Source of the DNA: Ectothiorhodospira sp. BSL-9
GTDB taxonomy: Bacteria; Pseudomonadota; Gammaproteobacteria; Ectothiorhodospirales; Ectothiorhodospiraceae
Assembly (NCBI RefSeq): GCF_001632845.1
Contig: NZ_CP011994.1
Coordinates: 3,420,001-3,484,000, forward strand
Length of the DNA stretch: 64,000 nucleotides
Reading direction: 5' to 3'
The notes beneath the pieces are model-generated. The model was not told the DNA's origin, did no database searches, and was given only the letters and a program-made list of their open reading frames with translations. The position numbers and the translations under genes were made by a program. Of this stretch, positions 55,904 to 64,000 are shown piece by piece (the stretch's first letter is position 1; every line of letters starts with the position of its first letter).

Positions 55904-56962
55904 ATGAAACCCGAGTGGAAGGACTTCCTGTTGCAGGCGGGTGCCGAGATGGACGACCAGCGCGTCTCGGACTTTGGCAACCCTGAGCGGGAAATGAGCG
56001 TGGCGATCACCGGCGACGTGATCTGTGACCTGTCTCATCACGGGCTGATCGGGGCCTATGGTGAAGAAACCGTTCAGTTCCTGCAGGGTCAGTTCAGCAC
56101 CAATGTGCCGGATGTGGATGAGCATACCAGCCGCCTGGGTGCCTATTGCAGCCCCAAGGGTCGGATGCTGGCCAACTTCCGTCTGTTCAAGCGCGGTGAA
56201 ACCTATTACCTGCGCCTGCCCCGGGAACAGGTGGAATCCACGCTCAAGCGTCTGTCCATGTTCATCCTGCGCGCCAAGGTCACGCTGGAGGATGCAGGCG
56301 ACGCCCTGGTGCGTGTCGGAGTGTCCGGCCCGCATGCGGTGGACCAACTCCAGGCAGCGCTGGGCAAGGCCCCACCTGAGGCGGTGGATCAGGTCATTCA
56401 CGAACGGGGGCTCACGGTGGTGCGGGTGCCAGGCCTGCATCCGCGCTTCGAGGTCTATGGCGAGCTGGATGCCATGATGCGACTGTGGCAGAACCTGAAC
56501 GTGCGCTCGGCACCCGTGGGGTCCGACCGCTGGGGGCTGCTGGACGTCATGTCCGGGGTGCCGCATGTGTACCCGCAGACCGTTGAGGCATTCCTGCCTC
56601 AAATGGCAAACCTGCAGCTTCTGGGAGGTGTCAGCTTCAACAAGGGCTGTTTCCCGGGCCAGGAGGTGGTGGCCCGCACCCAGCACCTGGGCAAACTCAA
56701 GCGCCGCATGTACCGACTGCACCTGCCCGTCAACGAGGCCCCGCCGCCGGGAGCCACACTGTACGACGCCTCCGTGGACGCCACGCAACCGGTGGGACGT
56801 ATCGTCGAGGCCTACCCCCACCCCGATGGCGGCGTTGAGGCCCTGGCGGTGTTACAGGTGGCCAGTGCCGAGGCGGGTGAACCCCGCCTGAGCTCCACCG
56901 ACGGCCCCGTCGCCCAGGTCCAGCCACTGCCCTATTCGTTCGATCTGGCTGCGGCCACATGA
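55904..56962 (+). CDS. ygfZ: Folate-binding protein YgfZ
   Basis: 352-residue GcvT-fold protein that supports repair or assembly of certain Fe-S enzymes. The signature KGCFPGQEVVARTQHLGKLKRR is complete, including the reactive Cys. In E. coli ygfZ, sdhE and ygfX are neighbours, and the same three are within 4 kb here. GAGG lies 11 bases before the ATG. Confidence 0.94.
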   Translation: MKPEWKDFLLQAGAEMDDQRVSDFGNPEREMSVAITGDVICDLSHHGLIGAYGEETVQFLQGQFSTNVPDVDEHTSRLGAYCSPKGRMLANFRLFKRGETYYLRLPREQVESTLKRLSMFILRAKVTLEDAGDALVRVGVSGPHAVDQLQAALGKAPPEAVDQVIHERGLTVVRVPGLHPRFEVYGELDAMMRLWQNLNVRSAPVGSDRWGLLDVMSGVPHVYPQTVEAFLPQMANLQLLGGVSFNKGCFPGQEVVARTQHLGKLKRRMYRLHLPVNEAPPPGATLYDASVDATQPVGRIVEAYPHPDGGVEALAVLQVASAEAGEPRLSSTDGPVAQVQPLPYSFDLAAAT

Positions 56963-56981
56963 GACCGGATCGGAGAAGACC

Positions 56982-57137
56982 GTGAGATTCCTGTTCTTTC
57001 TGTTCGTCGTCATCCTGCTGCTGCTGTGGGCGGCCTTCTACAGCCGCCCCAACAACCGCAAGGTCTCCAACGCGCTCTACGGCACGGCGGCTTTTCTGGC
57101 GGTGTTGTTCGTGGCGGGCTATCTACGATTCGTCTGA
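56982..57137 (+). CDS. 51-residue membrane protein with two hydrophobic segments
   Basis: GTG at 56982 with GGAG 7 bases upstream, stop TGA at 57135-57137. The first segment is LFFLFVVILLLLWAAFY, a basic loop SRPNNRKVSN, then the second helix ALYGTAAFLAVLFVAGYL. It follows ygfZ by 19 bases on the same strand and is likely cotranscribed. Function unknown. Confidence 0.7.
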   Translation: MRFLFFLFVVILLLLWAAFYSRPNNRKVSNALYGTAAFLAVLFVAGYLRFV

Positions 57138-57143
57138 GGGGCT

Positions 57144-58544
57144 TTAACGCCCCTTCTTCTTCACGTGACGCATCATGCGCTTGCGCTTGTGCTGCTGGCG
57201 GGGCGTAAGGGTGTTGCGCTTGTCCTTGTACGGGTTTTCCCCCGTCCGGAATTCCATGCGGATGGGCGTGCCCACCAATTGCAGGTGCTGGCGGAAATAG
57301 TTGGTCAGGTAGCGTTTGTAGCTACCCGGAAGCTGATCCGTCTGATTGCCGTGAATGACGATAACCGGCGGATTGCGCCCGCCCTGGTGGGCGTAGCGCA
57401 GCTTGATGCGACGCCCCCGCACCAGCGGCGGTTGATGTTCGGAGATCGCCCTTTCCAGCAGCCGGGTCAGCAACGAGGTGCTCACGTCTGCACTGGCAGA
57501 TTCGTGGGCACGTTGCACCGCCCCGAACAGATCCCCCACGCCGCTCCCGTGCAGGGCCGAAATGAAACGCCTCTCGGCAAAATCCAGAAACGGCAGCTTG
57601 AGCGACAGTTCCATTCGCACCTGGTCGCGGTCATCCGGTGTGAGACCATCCCATTTATTGATGGCCAGCACCAGGGAACGACCGGCCTCCATCACCATCC
57701 CCAACAGATGGGCATCCTGCTCGGCAATACCCTGACGGGCATCCAGCAGGAAGATCACCACATGCGCAGCCTCCACGGCCTGCAAGGTCTTGACGACGGA
57801 AAACTTCTCCACCGTCTCGTGCACCCGGGAGCGACGCCGCACACCGGCGGTGTCGATCAGCGTATACATCTGCTCGTCACGCTCGAAGGGTACGTAAACG
57901 CTATCCCGCGTGGTGCCTGGCACATCCGTGGCCAGTACCCGTTCCTCTCCCAGGATGCGATTGATCAGGGTGGACTTGCCGGCATTGGGACGACCGACAA
58001 AGGCGATGCGGATACCCGGCCAGCGCTCCTCGTCTTCGTCCCGGGCCTCCGCTTCCGGCAGCAGTTCCTTCACCCGATCCATCAGGCGGCTGACACCCCG
58101 GCCGTGGGCGGCTGCAATGGGCACCGGTGTGCCAAGGCCCAGAGAGAAGAAGTCGGTGGCGGCACTGTTGGCATCGATGCCATCGGTCTTGTTCAGCACC
58201 AGCAGCAACTGCTTGTTGAAGCCACGCAACTCCTCGGCAATGGTCTGATCGGCCGCGCTCAGGCCTTCCCGGCCGTCCACCAGGAACAGCACCACGTCGG
58301 CCTCCTGGATGGCCTGCAGGGTTTGCCGGGCCATGAGGGTGTCCAGGGTCTCGGCCTCGCCGCTCAGCCCCCCGGTATCCACCACCATGTAGCCGAATTC
58401 ACCCACGCGGCCCACACCATACTGGCGATCCCGGGTCAGCCCCGGCATATCGGCCACCAGGGCATCCCGGGAACGGGTGAGTTGATTGAAGAGGGTGGAT
58501 TTACCCACATTGGGACGCCCCACCAGGGCGATGACGGGTTTCAT
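57144..58544 (-). CDS. der: Ribosome-associated GTPase Der (EngA)
   Basis: 466 residues, with two G domains in tandem: [14 protein letters not shown] near residue 8, and [16 protein letters not shown] near residue 185, each with DTGG/DTAG and NKTD/NKWD motifs. A C-terminal KH-like domain ends in a basic tail ([24 protein letters not shown], in part). It matures the 50S subunit. Directly downstream of bamB with 1 base between. Confidence 0.97.
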   Translation of the reverse strand: MKPVIALVGRPNVGKSTLFNQLTRSRDALVADMPGLTRDRQYGVGRVGEFGYMVVDTGGLSGEAETLDTLMARQTLQAIQEADVVLFLVDGREGLSAADQTIAEELRGFNKQLLLVLNKTDGIDANSAATDFFSLGLGTPVPIAAAHGRGVSRLMDRVKELLPEAEARDEDEERWPGIRIAFVGRPNAGKSTLINRILGEERVLATDVPGTTRDSVYVPFERDEQMYTLIDTAGVRRRSRVHETVEKFSVVKTLQAVEAAHVVIFLLDARQGIAEQDAHLLGMVMEAGRSLVLAINKWDGLTPDDRDQVRMELSLKLPFLDFAERRFISALHGSGVGDLFGAVQRAHESASADVSTSLLTRLLERAISEHQPPLVRGRRIKLRYAHQGGRNPPVIVIHGNQTDQLPGSYKRYLTNYFRQHLQLVGTPIRMEFRTGENPYKDKRNTLTPRQQHKRKRMMRHVKKKGR

Positions 58545-58545
58545 T

Positions 58546-59703
58546 TCATTCCTCCGATGGCAGGGTGAAGGCGCTCAGGCGCCCTCCCCGGCCCAGGGTA
58601 TACATCACCCCATCGCGCACCTGGGGCACGCCCATGATGCCTTGGCGATCCCCCCGGGCACGCCCCACCAGGGCGCCATCCTCGGGAGAGATCCAGTGCA
58701 GATACCCCTCGTAATCCCCCACCACCACATATTGGTCCAGGATCACGGGCAGGGTGACATTGCGCAGGCGAAGCTGGTCCTGCTGCCACAAGGTGGCGCC
58801 ATTGCGGCGATCCAGGGCCCACACATGACCTTCACTATCGGTCACGAAGAGCATTTGACCGGCCACCGACACGCCCCGATAGGAGGACAGGTCCCGTTGC
58901 CAAAGGACACGCCCATCGGACAGTGACAGCGCCATGACCTGGCCCTGGTAACCGGCGGCATAAAGCACGCCATCGGCCACGGCCAGTTCACCATCCACGT
59001 CAGCCATGCGCTCAAGCTCGGAGCGGCCACTGGGGGTGGATACGGTGGCCTCCCAGAGGACATTGCCCCGGCCCAGGCCGAACATCACCACCCGGCCATT
59101 ATCAAAGCCGGCCGCCACGCGACCGGAAAGCATCAGCGGCGCCCCGGCGCCCCGCAGGCTCAGCGCGGGCGTGGTACGCCCCGCCGTCCAGCCGGTCTCG
59201 CCGGTGCGCGCGTCCAGGGCATGCAAGCGCCCATCGTTGGTACGAAAGACCAGGGCGCCCTGCTCCACCCGGGAAATGCCCTTGACCTCGCTGGTGAGGG
59301 TGCGCCGCCACAACTCCTCGCCGGTCTCAAGGCTCAGGGCAATGGCGTGCCCCTTGCCCGTGCCCACCATGATCCGCTCACCGCCACCGCTCACGCCGGC
59401 GGTAATGGACTCATTCAGGTCCACCCGCCAGAGGCGATCGCCGCCTTCCAGGGCATGGGCGCTCACGCGTCCACGGGCATCAACAGCCACCACGGATTCC
59501 GACCCCACAAAGGGGGACAATTGCAGATACTGTCCATCCGATCCGGCCCCGGTATTACTGGACCAGAGGCCTTGTGGCTCCACTTCTGGCTCGAAGTCCG
59601 GCAGGGGGGCTGGCGGCTCCGCCGTGTCGCGGGTCCATAGACCACAACCGGCAAGCAGCGAGGCAGCCAGCAGCACGACCAGGGTTTGTTTCCAGGCTTT
59701 CAT
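58546..59703 (-). CDS. bamB: Outer membrane assembly lipoprotein BamB
   Basis: Lipoprotein subunit of the BAM complex. The signal [20 protein letters not shown] has the lipobox LLAGC, and the mature part is an eight-bladed beta-propeller with repeated [19 protein letters not shown]-like blades. ATG at 59703 gives the cleanest signal peptide; ATG at 59712 is also possible. It overlaps or nearly touches yfgM upstream. Confidence 0.93.
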   Translation of the reverse strand: MKAWKQTLVVLLAASLLAGCGLWTRDTAEPPAPLPDFEPEVEPQGLWSSNTGAGSDGQYLQLSPFVGSESVVAVDARGRVSAHALEGGDRLWRVDLNESITAGVSGGGERIMVGTGKGHAIALSLETGEELWRRTLTSEVKGISRVEQGALVFRTNDGRLHALDARTGETGWTAGRTTPALSLRGAGAPLMLSGRVAAGFDNGRVVMFGLGRGNVLWEATVSTPSGRSELERMADVDGELAVADGVLYAAGYQGQVMALSLSDGRVLWQRDLSSYRGVSVAGQMLFVTDSEGHVWALDRRNGATLWQQDQLRLRNVTLPVILDQYVVVGDYEGYLHWISPEDGALVGRARGDRQGIMGVPQVRDGVMYTLGRGGRLSAFTLPSEE

Positions 59704-59720
59704 CCGGACCATCTCAATGC

Positions 59721-60356
59721 TCACTGGGCACCTGTTGCATCGGCTTCACTCAAATCATCCCGCTTCATGCGCAGGTAATCGGCCACGCCCGCAGAGGCGA
59801 GGATGGCCCGATCATAGGCCGCCCTCGCCTCGCTGGTCTCACCCAGCCCCCGATAGGCATCGCCACGCAGTTCCTCCATGATCGCCAGAAAGCCTTCCGG
59901 GATATCCCCTTTCAGGGTATCCAGGGCGTCCTGATAGCGGCCGCCGGCGATGAGCACCCGTGCCAGTCGTGCGTGGGCCAGATGCTTCTGGTCCTCGTAC
60001 CGGGTGCGATCAATCACCCAGCGCAGGTGCTCTTCGGCCCGCTCCAGATCATCCGCCTCGGCCGCCATGCGGGCCAGATCCAGGGCCGCCAGGGTGGCAT
60101 AGGGCGTGCGCCGGAAGTCATCCATCAGGGTCTGGCCCTGCTCCACGGCCGCCTCGGAATTCATCCGCGCCAGGCCCTGCATGGACAGATAGATCTCCGA
60201 GGCCTGGATGGACTGGTTTTCCACATGGCCGGTCCACATCCGCCATCCCACGAGGCTGCCGATGCCCAGCATCAGGCCCAGGATGACCGCCGTGCCGTTC
60301 TCGCTCCACCATTTCTTGATGGCCTCAATGCGGTCCTCATCGGTGGGTAGTGCCAT
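59721..60356 (-). CDS. YfgM-like ancillary translocon/TPR protein
   Basis: 211 residues. N-terminal cytosolic DRIEAIKKWWSENG, one membrane helix (GTAVILGLMLGIGSLVGWRMW), then a periplasmic TPR-like part with AALDLARMAAEADDLERAEEHL. The family works with PpiD at SecYEG. Cotranscribed between hisS and bamB as in other gammaproteobacteria; its start shares a base with the hisS stop. Confidence 0.92.
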   Translation of the reverse strand: MALPTDEDRIEAIKKWWSENGTAVILGLMLGIGSLVGWRMWTGHVENQSIQASEIYLSMQGLARMNSEAAVEQGQTLMDDFRRTPYATLAALDLARMAAEADDLERAEEHLRWVIDRTRYEDQKHLAHARLARVLIAGGRYQDALDTLKGDIPEGFLAIMEELRGDAYRGLGETSEARAAYDRAILASAGVADYLRMKRDDLSEADATGAQ

Positions 60357-61666
60357 CAGTCATTCTCCATCGTTCTATGTTCAGCCGTGGTCAGATCCAG
60401 GATCCGGGCCAGATGGTGTGCCAGTTCGCCCATGGCCACGGTGTGCTGTTCGGTCTGCCCTTCCCGGAGCGGCTTGACAGTGACCTGGCCCTCGGCCAGT
60501 TCGGTCTCGCCCAGGATCAGGGCCAATCGGGCACCGCTGCGGTCTGCGCGGCGCATCTGGGCCTTGAAGCCCCCGCCGCCGCAGTTCACCTGCAGACGCA
60601 GCCCGGGGACTTGGTCACGCAATTGCTCGGACAGTTCAACCCCGGCCGAGCCCGTGCCTGCCCCGGCCAGCATCAGGTAGGCGTGAGGGACGGGGGCCAG
60701 CGGCAGGCCGTCATCGGCTTCCAGCAGACTGAGCAACCGCTCGATACCCATGGCAAAACCCGCTGCCGGGGTATGGCGCCCGCCCAGTTGTTCCACCAGG
60801 CCATCGTATCGGCCGCCGGCGCAGACGGTGCCCTGGGCACCCAGGGCATCGGTGATCCACTCGAACACGGTGCGGCAGTAATAATCCAGCCCTCTCACCA
60901 GTCGTGGGTTGATGGTGAAGTCCACCCCGGCGGCGCGCAGCAGGGCCTGCAACTGGTCGAAATGTTCCCGCGACTGATCATCCAGATGGTCCAGCAGGCT
61001 CGGCGCCCCCTGGATCATCTCCCGCATGTCGGGGTTCTTGCTGTCCAGGATGCGCAGCGGATTGGTCTCAAGGCGCTGGCGCGCATCGTCGTCGAGCACC
61101 TGGCCATGGGCCTTGAAGTAATCCACCAACTGGTGGCGATAGGCGGCGCGTGCCTCGCTGGAACCCAGGGTGTTGATCTCCAGGCGCACATTGCGAAGCC
61201 CGAGGCGCCGCCACAGGCGGGCGGTCAGGAGGATCAATTCGGCATCAATGTCCGGCCCTTCCATGCCAAAGGCTTCCACACCGATCTGGTGGAACTGGCG
61301 GTAGCGGCCCTTCTGAGGCCGCTCATGACGGAACATGGGGCCGGCATACCACAGGCGTTGCTGCTGGTTGTGCAGCAGGCCGTTTTCCACGCCCGCGCGC
61401 ACGCAGCCGGCAGTGCCCTCGGGGCGCAGGGTCAGGCTGTCGCCATTGCGGTCCTCGAAAGTGTACATCTCCTTCTCGACGATGTCCGTCACCTCGCCGA
61501 TGGACCGGGCGAAGAGGTCCGTCTGCTCGACGATGGGCATACGGATTTCCTGGTAGCCGTAGCCGCTCAAGGTTTCACGCACCTGAGCCTCGAACCACTG
61601 CCAGGCGCCTGTTTGTTCCGGCAGGATGTCGTGCATCCCGCGGATGGATTTGATCTGCCTACTCAT
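60356..61666 (-). CDS. hisS: Histidyl-tRNA synthetase
   Basis: Class II synthetase of 436 residues. Begins [16 protein letters not shown], motif 2 [11 protein letters not shown] and [17 protein letters not shown], the His A loop [15 protein letters not shown] and motif 3 [13 protein letters not shown] are present, with the C-terminal anticodon domain. Confidence 0.97.
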   Translation of the reverse strand: MSRQIKSIRGMHDILPEQTGAWQWFEAQVRETLSGYGYQEIRMPIVEQTDLFARSIGEVTDIVEKEMYTFEDRNGDSLTLRPEGTAGCVRAGVENGLLHNQQQRLWYAGPMFRHERPQKGRYRQFHQIGVEAFGMEGPDIDAELILLTARLWRRLGLRNVRLEINTLGSSEARAAYRHQLVDYFKAHGQVLDDDARQRLETNPLRILDSKNPDMREMIQGAPSLLDHLDDQSREHFDQLQALLRAAGVDFTINPRLVRGLDYYCRTVFEWITDALGAQGTVCAGGRYDGLVEQLGGRHTPAAGFAMGIERLLSLLEADDGLPLAPVPHAYLMLAGAGTGSAGVELSEQLRDQVPGLRLQVNCGGGGFKAQMRRADRSGARLALILGETELAEGQVTVKPLREGQTEQHTVAMGELAHHLARILDLTTAEHRTMEND

Positions 61667-61732
61667 TCACTGTCCGAAAACTGGATGGATCAAGAAACTG
61701 GGGGTGGATGGGGAATCAGGGGTTCCGGGTCT

Positions 61733-62716
61733 TCAGGAGTCACCTACGGTGAAGCGGGCGGTGTTGTCACCACGTACCCGGCCTTCAAGGTCCACGGGCT
61801 CGTGATTGTATTCCAGGCGGACACCCGGCGCGTTGCCCAGGAAGACCCGGATGGGCGTGGCACCCTCGATGCGGCGTTCACTGCCCTGGCGCATGAGGCC
61901 CACCAGCAGGCGCCCGCCATCGGCACCGGAGATCTCCACCCAGGAGTCTTCCTCGAAGCGCAATTCCAGCCGCCCCTGTCCGGCTGGCAGGTCCGGCGCT
62001 GCGCGCTCCTGCGCCTCGGACACTGGCTCCGGAGGCGCCGGTGCGGGTTCGGGCTCAGCGGGAACAGGCGCCTCCGGGGCTTGTGCGGAGGCACGCTGCT
62101 CCGGGGATTCGGATCGGGCATTGGCGGGCTGCGGCGGCGATTCCCGTAATGATGGCGCCGAGGCGATGGCCTCCGGCTCATCACCCGGCGCCTCCTGCAC
62201 GCCCGATGGCGCGGAGGCCGTCGCATCCGCCGCTTCGCCTTCCTCCAGGGTATTCACATACCAGACCACTGCGGCGAGCACGCCCACCAGCACCAGACCC
62301 GCCAGGACGATCCAGATCGGCCCCACGGCCACCTGTCGAGCTGATGCCGGCGCGGTCTTCGGGCCGGCCTGAGCGTGACGTTCTGGCACCCCCTGGGCAG
62401 TCGAACGGGTCGCGCCCCGGGACTTCTCGGCAGACGCTTCAACGCCGCCACGAACGCTGCTCTCGTAGGCTTCCACCAGGGGTGCCGGATCGATCTCCAG
62501 CACCTTGGCCAGACCACGCAGATAGCCACGCACGAAGGGCGGCTCGGGGAGGGCATCGAAATGATCCTCCTCCAGTGCGGCCATGGTTCTGGGGTGGAGT
62601 TGCAGGCGGCCGCCCAGGTCGTCCCGGGTCATCCCGGCCGCCTCGCGGGCACGCCGCAGCAGTTCACCAGGGGTGACCTGTTCGTGTGGCTGTGACACGT
62701 TGGAGTTGTCCTGCAT
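61733..62716 (-). CDS. rodZ: Cytoskeletal protein RodZ
   Basis: 327 residues from ATG 62716. N-terminal Xre-type helix-turn-helix (LLRRAREAAGMTRDDLGGRL), a membrane helix (IWIVLAGLVLVGVLAAVVW), a Pro/Ala/Glu-rich periplasmic linker and the C-terminal DUF4115 beta domain (LELRFEEDSWVEISGADGGR). Binds MreB in cell shape control. The pilW stop and this start are separated by a single base. Confidence 0.93.
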   Translation of the reverse strand: MQDNSNVSQPHEQVTPGELLRRAREAAGMTRDDLGGRLQLHPRTMAALEEDHFDALPEPPFVRGYLRGLAKVLEIDPAPLVEAYESSVRGGVEASAEKSRGATRSTAQGVPERHAQAGPKTAPASARQVAVGPIWIVLAGLVLVGVLAAVVWYVNTLEEGEAADATASAPSGVQEAPGDEPEAIASAPSLRESPPQPANARSESPEQRASAQAPEAPVPAEPEPAPAPPEPVSEAQERAAPDLPAGQGRLELRFEEDSWVEISGADGGRLLVGLMRQGSERRIEGATPIRVFLGNAPGVRLEYNHEPVDLEGRVRGDNTARFTVGDS

Positions 62717-62717
62717 C

Positions 62718-63485
62718 TTATCGTCTGCCACGGGCTTCGCGTTCCAGCACTCTTTGGGTTTCTTCAGCATCCGGGAAATCGTTCTTCAGGCGCAGGGCGC
62801 AGCGTCCCGAGGCATCGCGATTGCCCAGCGCCAGTTCGGCACGATAACAGACCCAGAGGATCTCCGGCGTGGGATCCACCACTTCCATGAGTCGCTGCAC
62901 GTAGGCACGTGCCTGCAGATGACGATCATTCTCGTCAGCCAGGCGCATCATCTCGTACAGGGCGCCGGCATGGTTGGGGTTCTGTTGCAGGGCACGCCGA
63001 AAATACTGCTCGGCCAGCTCCTCATCCGGGTATTTCAGGGCGCAGATGCCTGCATTGGTCCAGGCCACTTCCGGCGTGGAATACAGAGGGTCGTCAGCCG
63101 CCTTGGTGAAGGCCTCCTCAGCCTCTTCGAGGCGGTCCTGACGGCACAGAAAGGTGCCGTAGTTGTTGCGCGCCACGGCGTTGTCGGGCTCCAGTTCCAG
63201 GGCCCGGCGGAAATGCCGGTCGGCCAGTTCGGGTTCGCGCAGGCGCTCCTGCAGCAAGGCGTAGGCGGCGTGAACCTGGGCGGAACCCGGGTCCTGCTGC
63301 AGGGCCCGATCCAGGTTGGATTTGGCTTGCTGGAGCTGGTTCTGACGCATGTAGTGCAGGCCCAGTTCCACGTTCACGCCAGCGGCACGGCGCTGCTGGT
63401 CACGCACTTCCGGCGCCGTGGCGCACCCGGACAGTACCAGGGTCACCAGCAGGGCAATGGCCAGGATGGTGCGCGAGGCGATCAT
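62718..63485 (-). CDS. pilW: Type IV pilus biogenesis/stability lipoprotein PilW (PilF)
   Basis: 255 residues. Lipoprotein signal ending [11 protein letters not shown], then TPR repeats ([61 protein letters not shown]). Needed for assembly of the outer-membrane pilus secretin. Its start overlaps the rlmN stop (ATGA). Confidence 0.94.
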   Translation of the reverse strand: MIASRTILAIALLVTLVLSGCATAPEVRDQQRRAAGVNVELGLHYMRQNQLQQAKSNLDRALQQDPGSAQVHAAYALLQERLREPELADRHFRRALELEPDNAVARNNYGTFLCRQDRLEEAEEAFTKAADDPLYSTPEVAWTNAGICALKYPDEELAEQYFRRALQQNPNHAGALYEMMRLADENDRHLQARAYVQRLMEVVDPTPEILWVCYRAELALGNRDASGRCALRLKNDFPDAEETQRVLEREARGRR

Positions 63486-64000
63486 GGGGGTGTCACTCCC
63501 GAGGCATTCGGCATCCTGGCGTAGCGCAGGGTGCGCCGGGTGCGATCTTCCACCCGCCCCACCAACTGGCCACAGGCCGCATCGATGTCGTCCCCGCGGG
63601 GGCGACGGGTGATGGTGGTGTAGCCGGCCTGAATGAGGATATCCCGGAAGCGGCTCAGCGCTGCCTCGCTGGAGCGGCGGTAGCCAGCGTCGGGAAAGGG
63701 ATTGAAGGGGATCAGGTTGATCTTGCAGGGCACGTCCCGCAGCAGACGCACCAGCTCACGGGCATGTCCGGGCGTGTCGTTCACGCCATCGATCATGACG
63801 TATTCCATGGTGATCCGACTGTGGTGACCGCCCTTGCCCACATAGCGGCGGCAGGCATCCATGAGGGGTCCCAGGGGATACTTGCGGTTGATGGGCACCA
63901 GTTCGTTGCGCAGGGCGTCGTTGGGGGCATGCAGGCTCAGCGCCAGGGCCACGTGCAGGGTCTCGTGCAGACGGTCCATGGCGGGGATGATGCCCGAGGT
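63482..64000 (-). CDS. rlmN: 23S rRNA/tRNA A2503/A37 methyltransferase RlmN (C-terminal part)
   Basis: Radical SAM methyltransferase, cut by the window edge; 172 residues visible. [46 protein letters not shown] and [10 protein letters not shown] are RlmN blocks. The resolving cysteine of the C-terminal region is in DIDAACGQL. The CxxxCxxC cluster is outside the window. Confidence 0.96.
   Translation of the reverse strand, partial: TSGIIPAMDRLHETLHVALALSLHAPNDALRNELVPINRKYPLGPLMDACRRYVGKGGHHSRITMEYVMIDGVNDTPGHARELVRLLRDVPCKINLIPFNPFPDAGYRRSSEAALSRFRDILIQAGYTTITRRPRGDDIDAACGQLVGRVEDRTRRTLRYARMPNASGVTPP

Overview
The window reads as a chromosomal piece of a high-GC gammaproteobacterium. Two adjacent genes on the minus strand (31329-31714) encode a bacteriochlorophyll-binding light-harvesting alpha/beta pair, so the organism is a purple phototroph. 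With the Der/BamB/HisS/RodZ/PilW/RlmN, IscRSU and SdhCDAB-SdhE blocks, an Ectothiorhodospira-like purple sulfur bacterium is my best inference. No photosynthesis gene cluster other than this one pair is present. No rRNA or CRISPR array was seen.

Region 1 (1-13000). The right end of an IS66-type element (ends at 1646) abuts a long minus-strand operon. In transcription order it is livG, a FadD-like acyl-CoA ligase, livH, livM, a LivK-type binding protein, livF, a tandem universal stress protein, etfB, etfA and ETF:quinone oxidoreductase. It joins uptake and CoA activation of a branched-chain or short acyl substrate to the electron carriers that serve acyl-CoA dehydrogenases.

Region 2 (13000-27350). 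This is a complete leucine/isovalerate degradation (liu) locus: a divergent AMP-ligase-like gene with a degenerate active site, the MerR regulator LiuR, isovaleryl-CoA dehydrogenase, both methylcrotonyl-CoA carboxylase subunits, methylglutaconyl-CoA hydratase, a MaoC protein and HMG-CoA lyase. An oppositely oriented porin-methyltransferase pair and acetoacetyl-CoA synthetase follow. Six copies of a 17-bp near-palindrome with core ACGTTNACGT lie in the three promoter regions and are probably LiuR operators. Leucine would be taken to acetyl-CoA and acetoacetate, with electrons leaving through the ETF system of region 1.

Region 3 (27350-44400) is accessory. It holds a strongly foldable leader RNA before an AEC-family transporter, an IMPase-family phosphatase, a histone-deacetylase-like hydrolase, the light-harvesting pair in alpha-then-beta order, and a 25-residue membrane micropeptide. 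A membrane-anchored alpha/beta hydrolase, a complete IS256-type element with 9-bp target duplications, pirin, an orphan T2SS-N-like protein and a P-II-like protein follow. Then come tRNA-Gly(GCC), tRNA-Cys(GCA), an acidic lipoprotein, a histidine kinase, an AcuI-type reductase and a MoxR/DUF58/transglutaminase operon.

Region 4 (44400-64000) is core metabolism: iscRSU (without iscA-hscBA-fdx here), a DUF1249 protein, phosphoglucomutase, sdhCDAB-sdhE with nearby ygfX, a NifU-domain protein and ygfZ, a ZapG/YhcB-like protein with a very long Ala/Lys/Pro tail, and the rlmN-pilW-rodZ-hisS-yfgM-bamB-der cluster, truncated in rlmN at the right edge.
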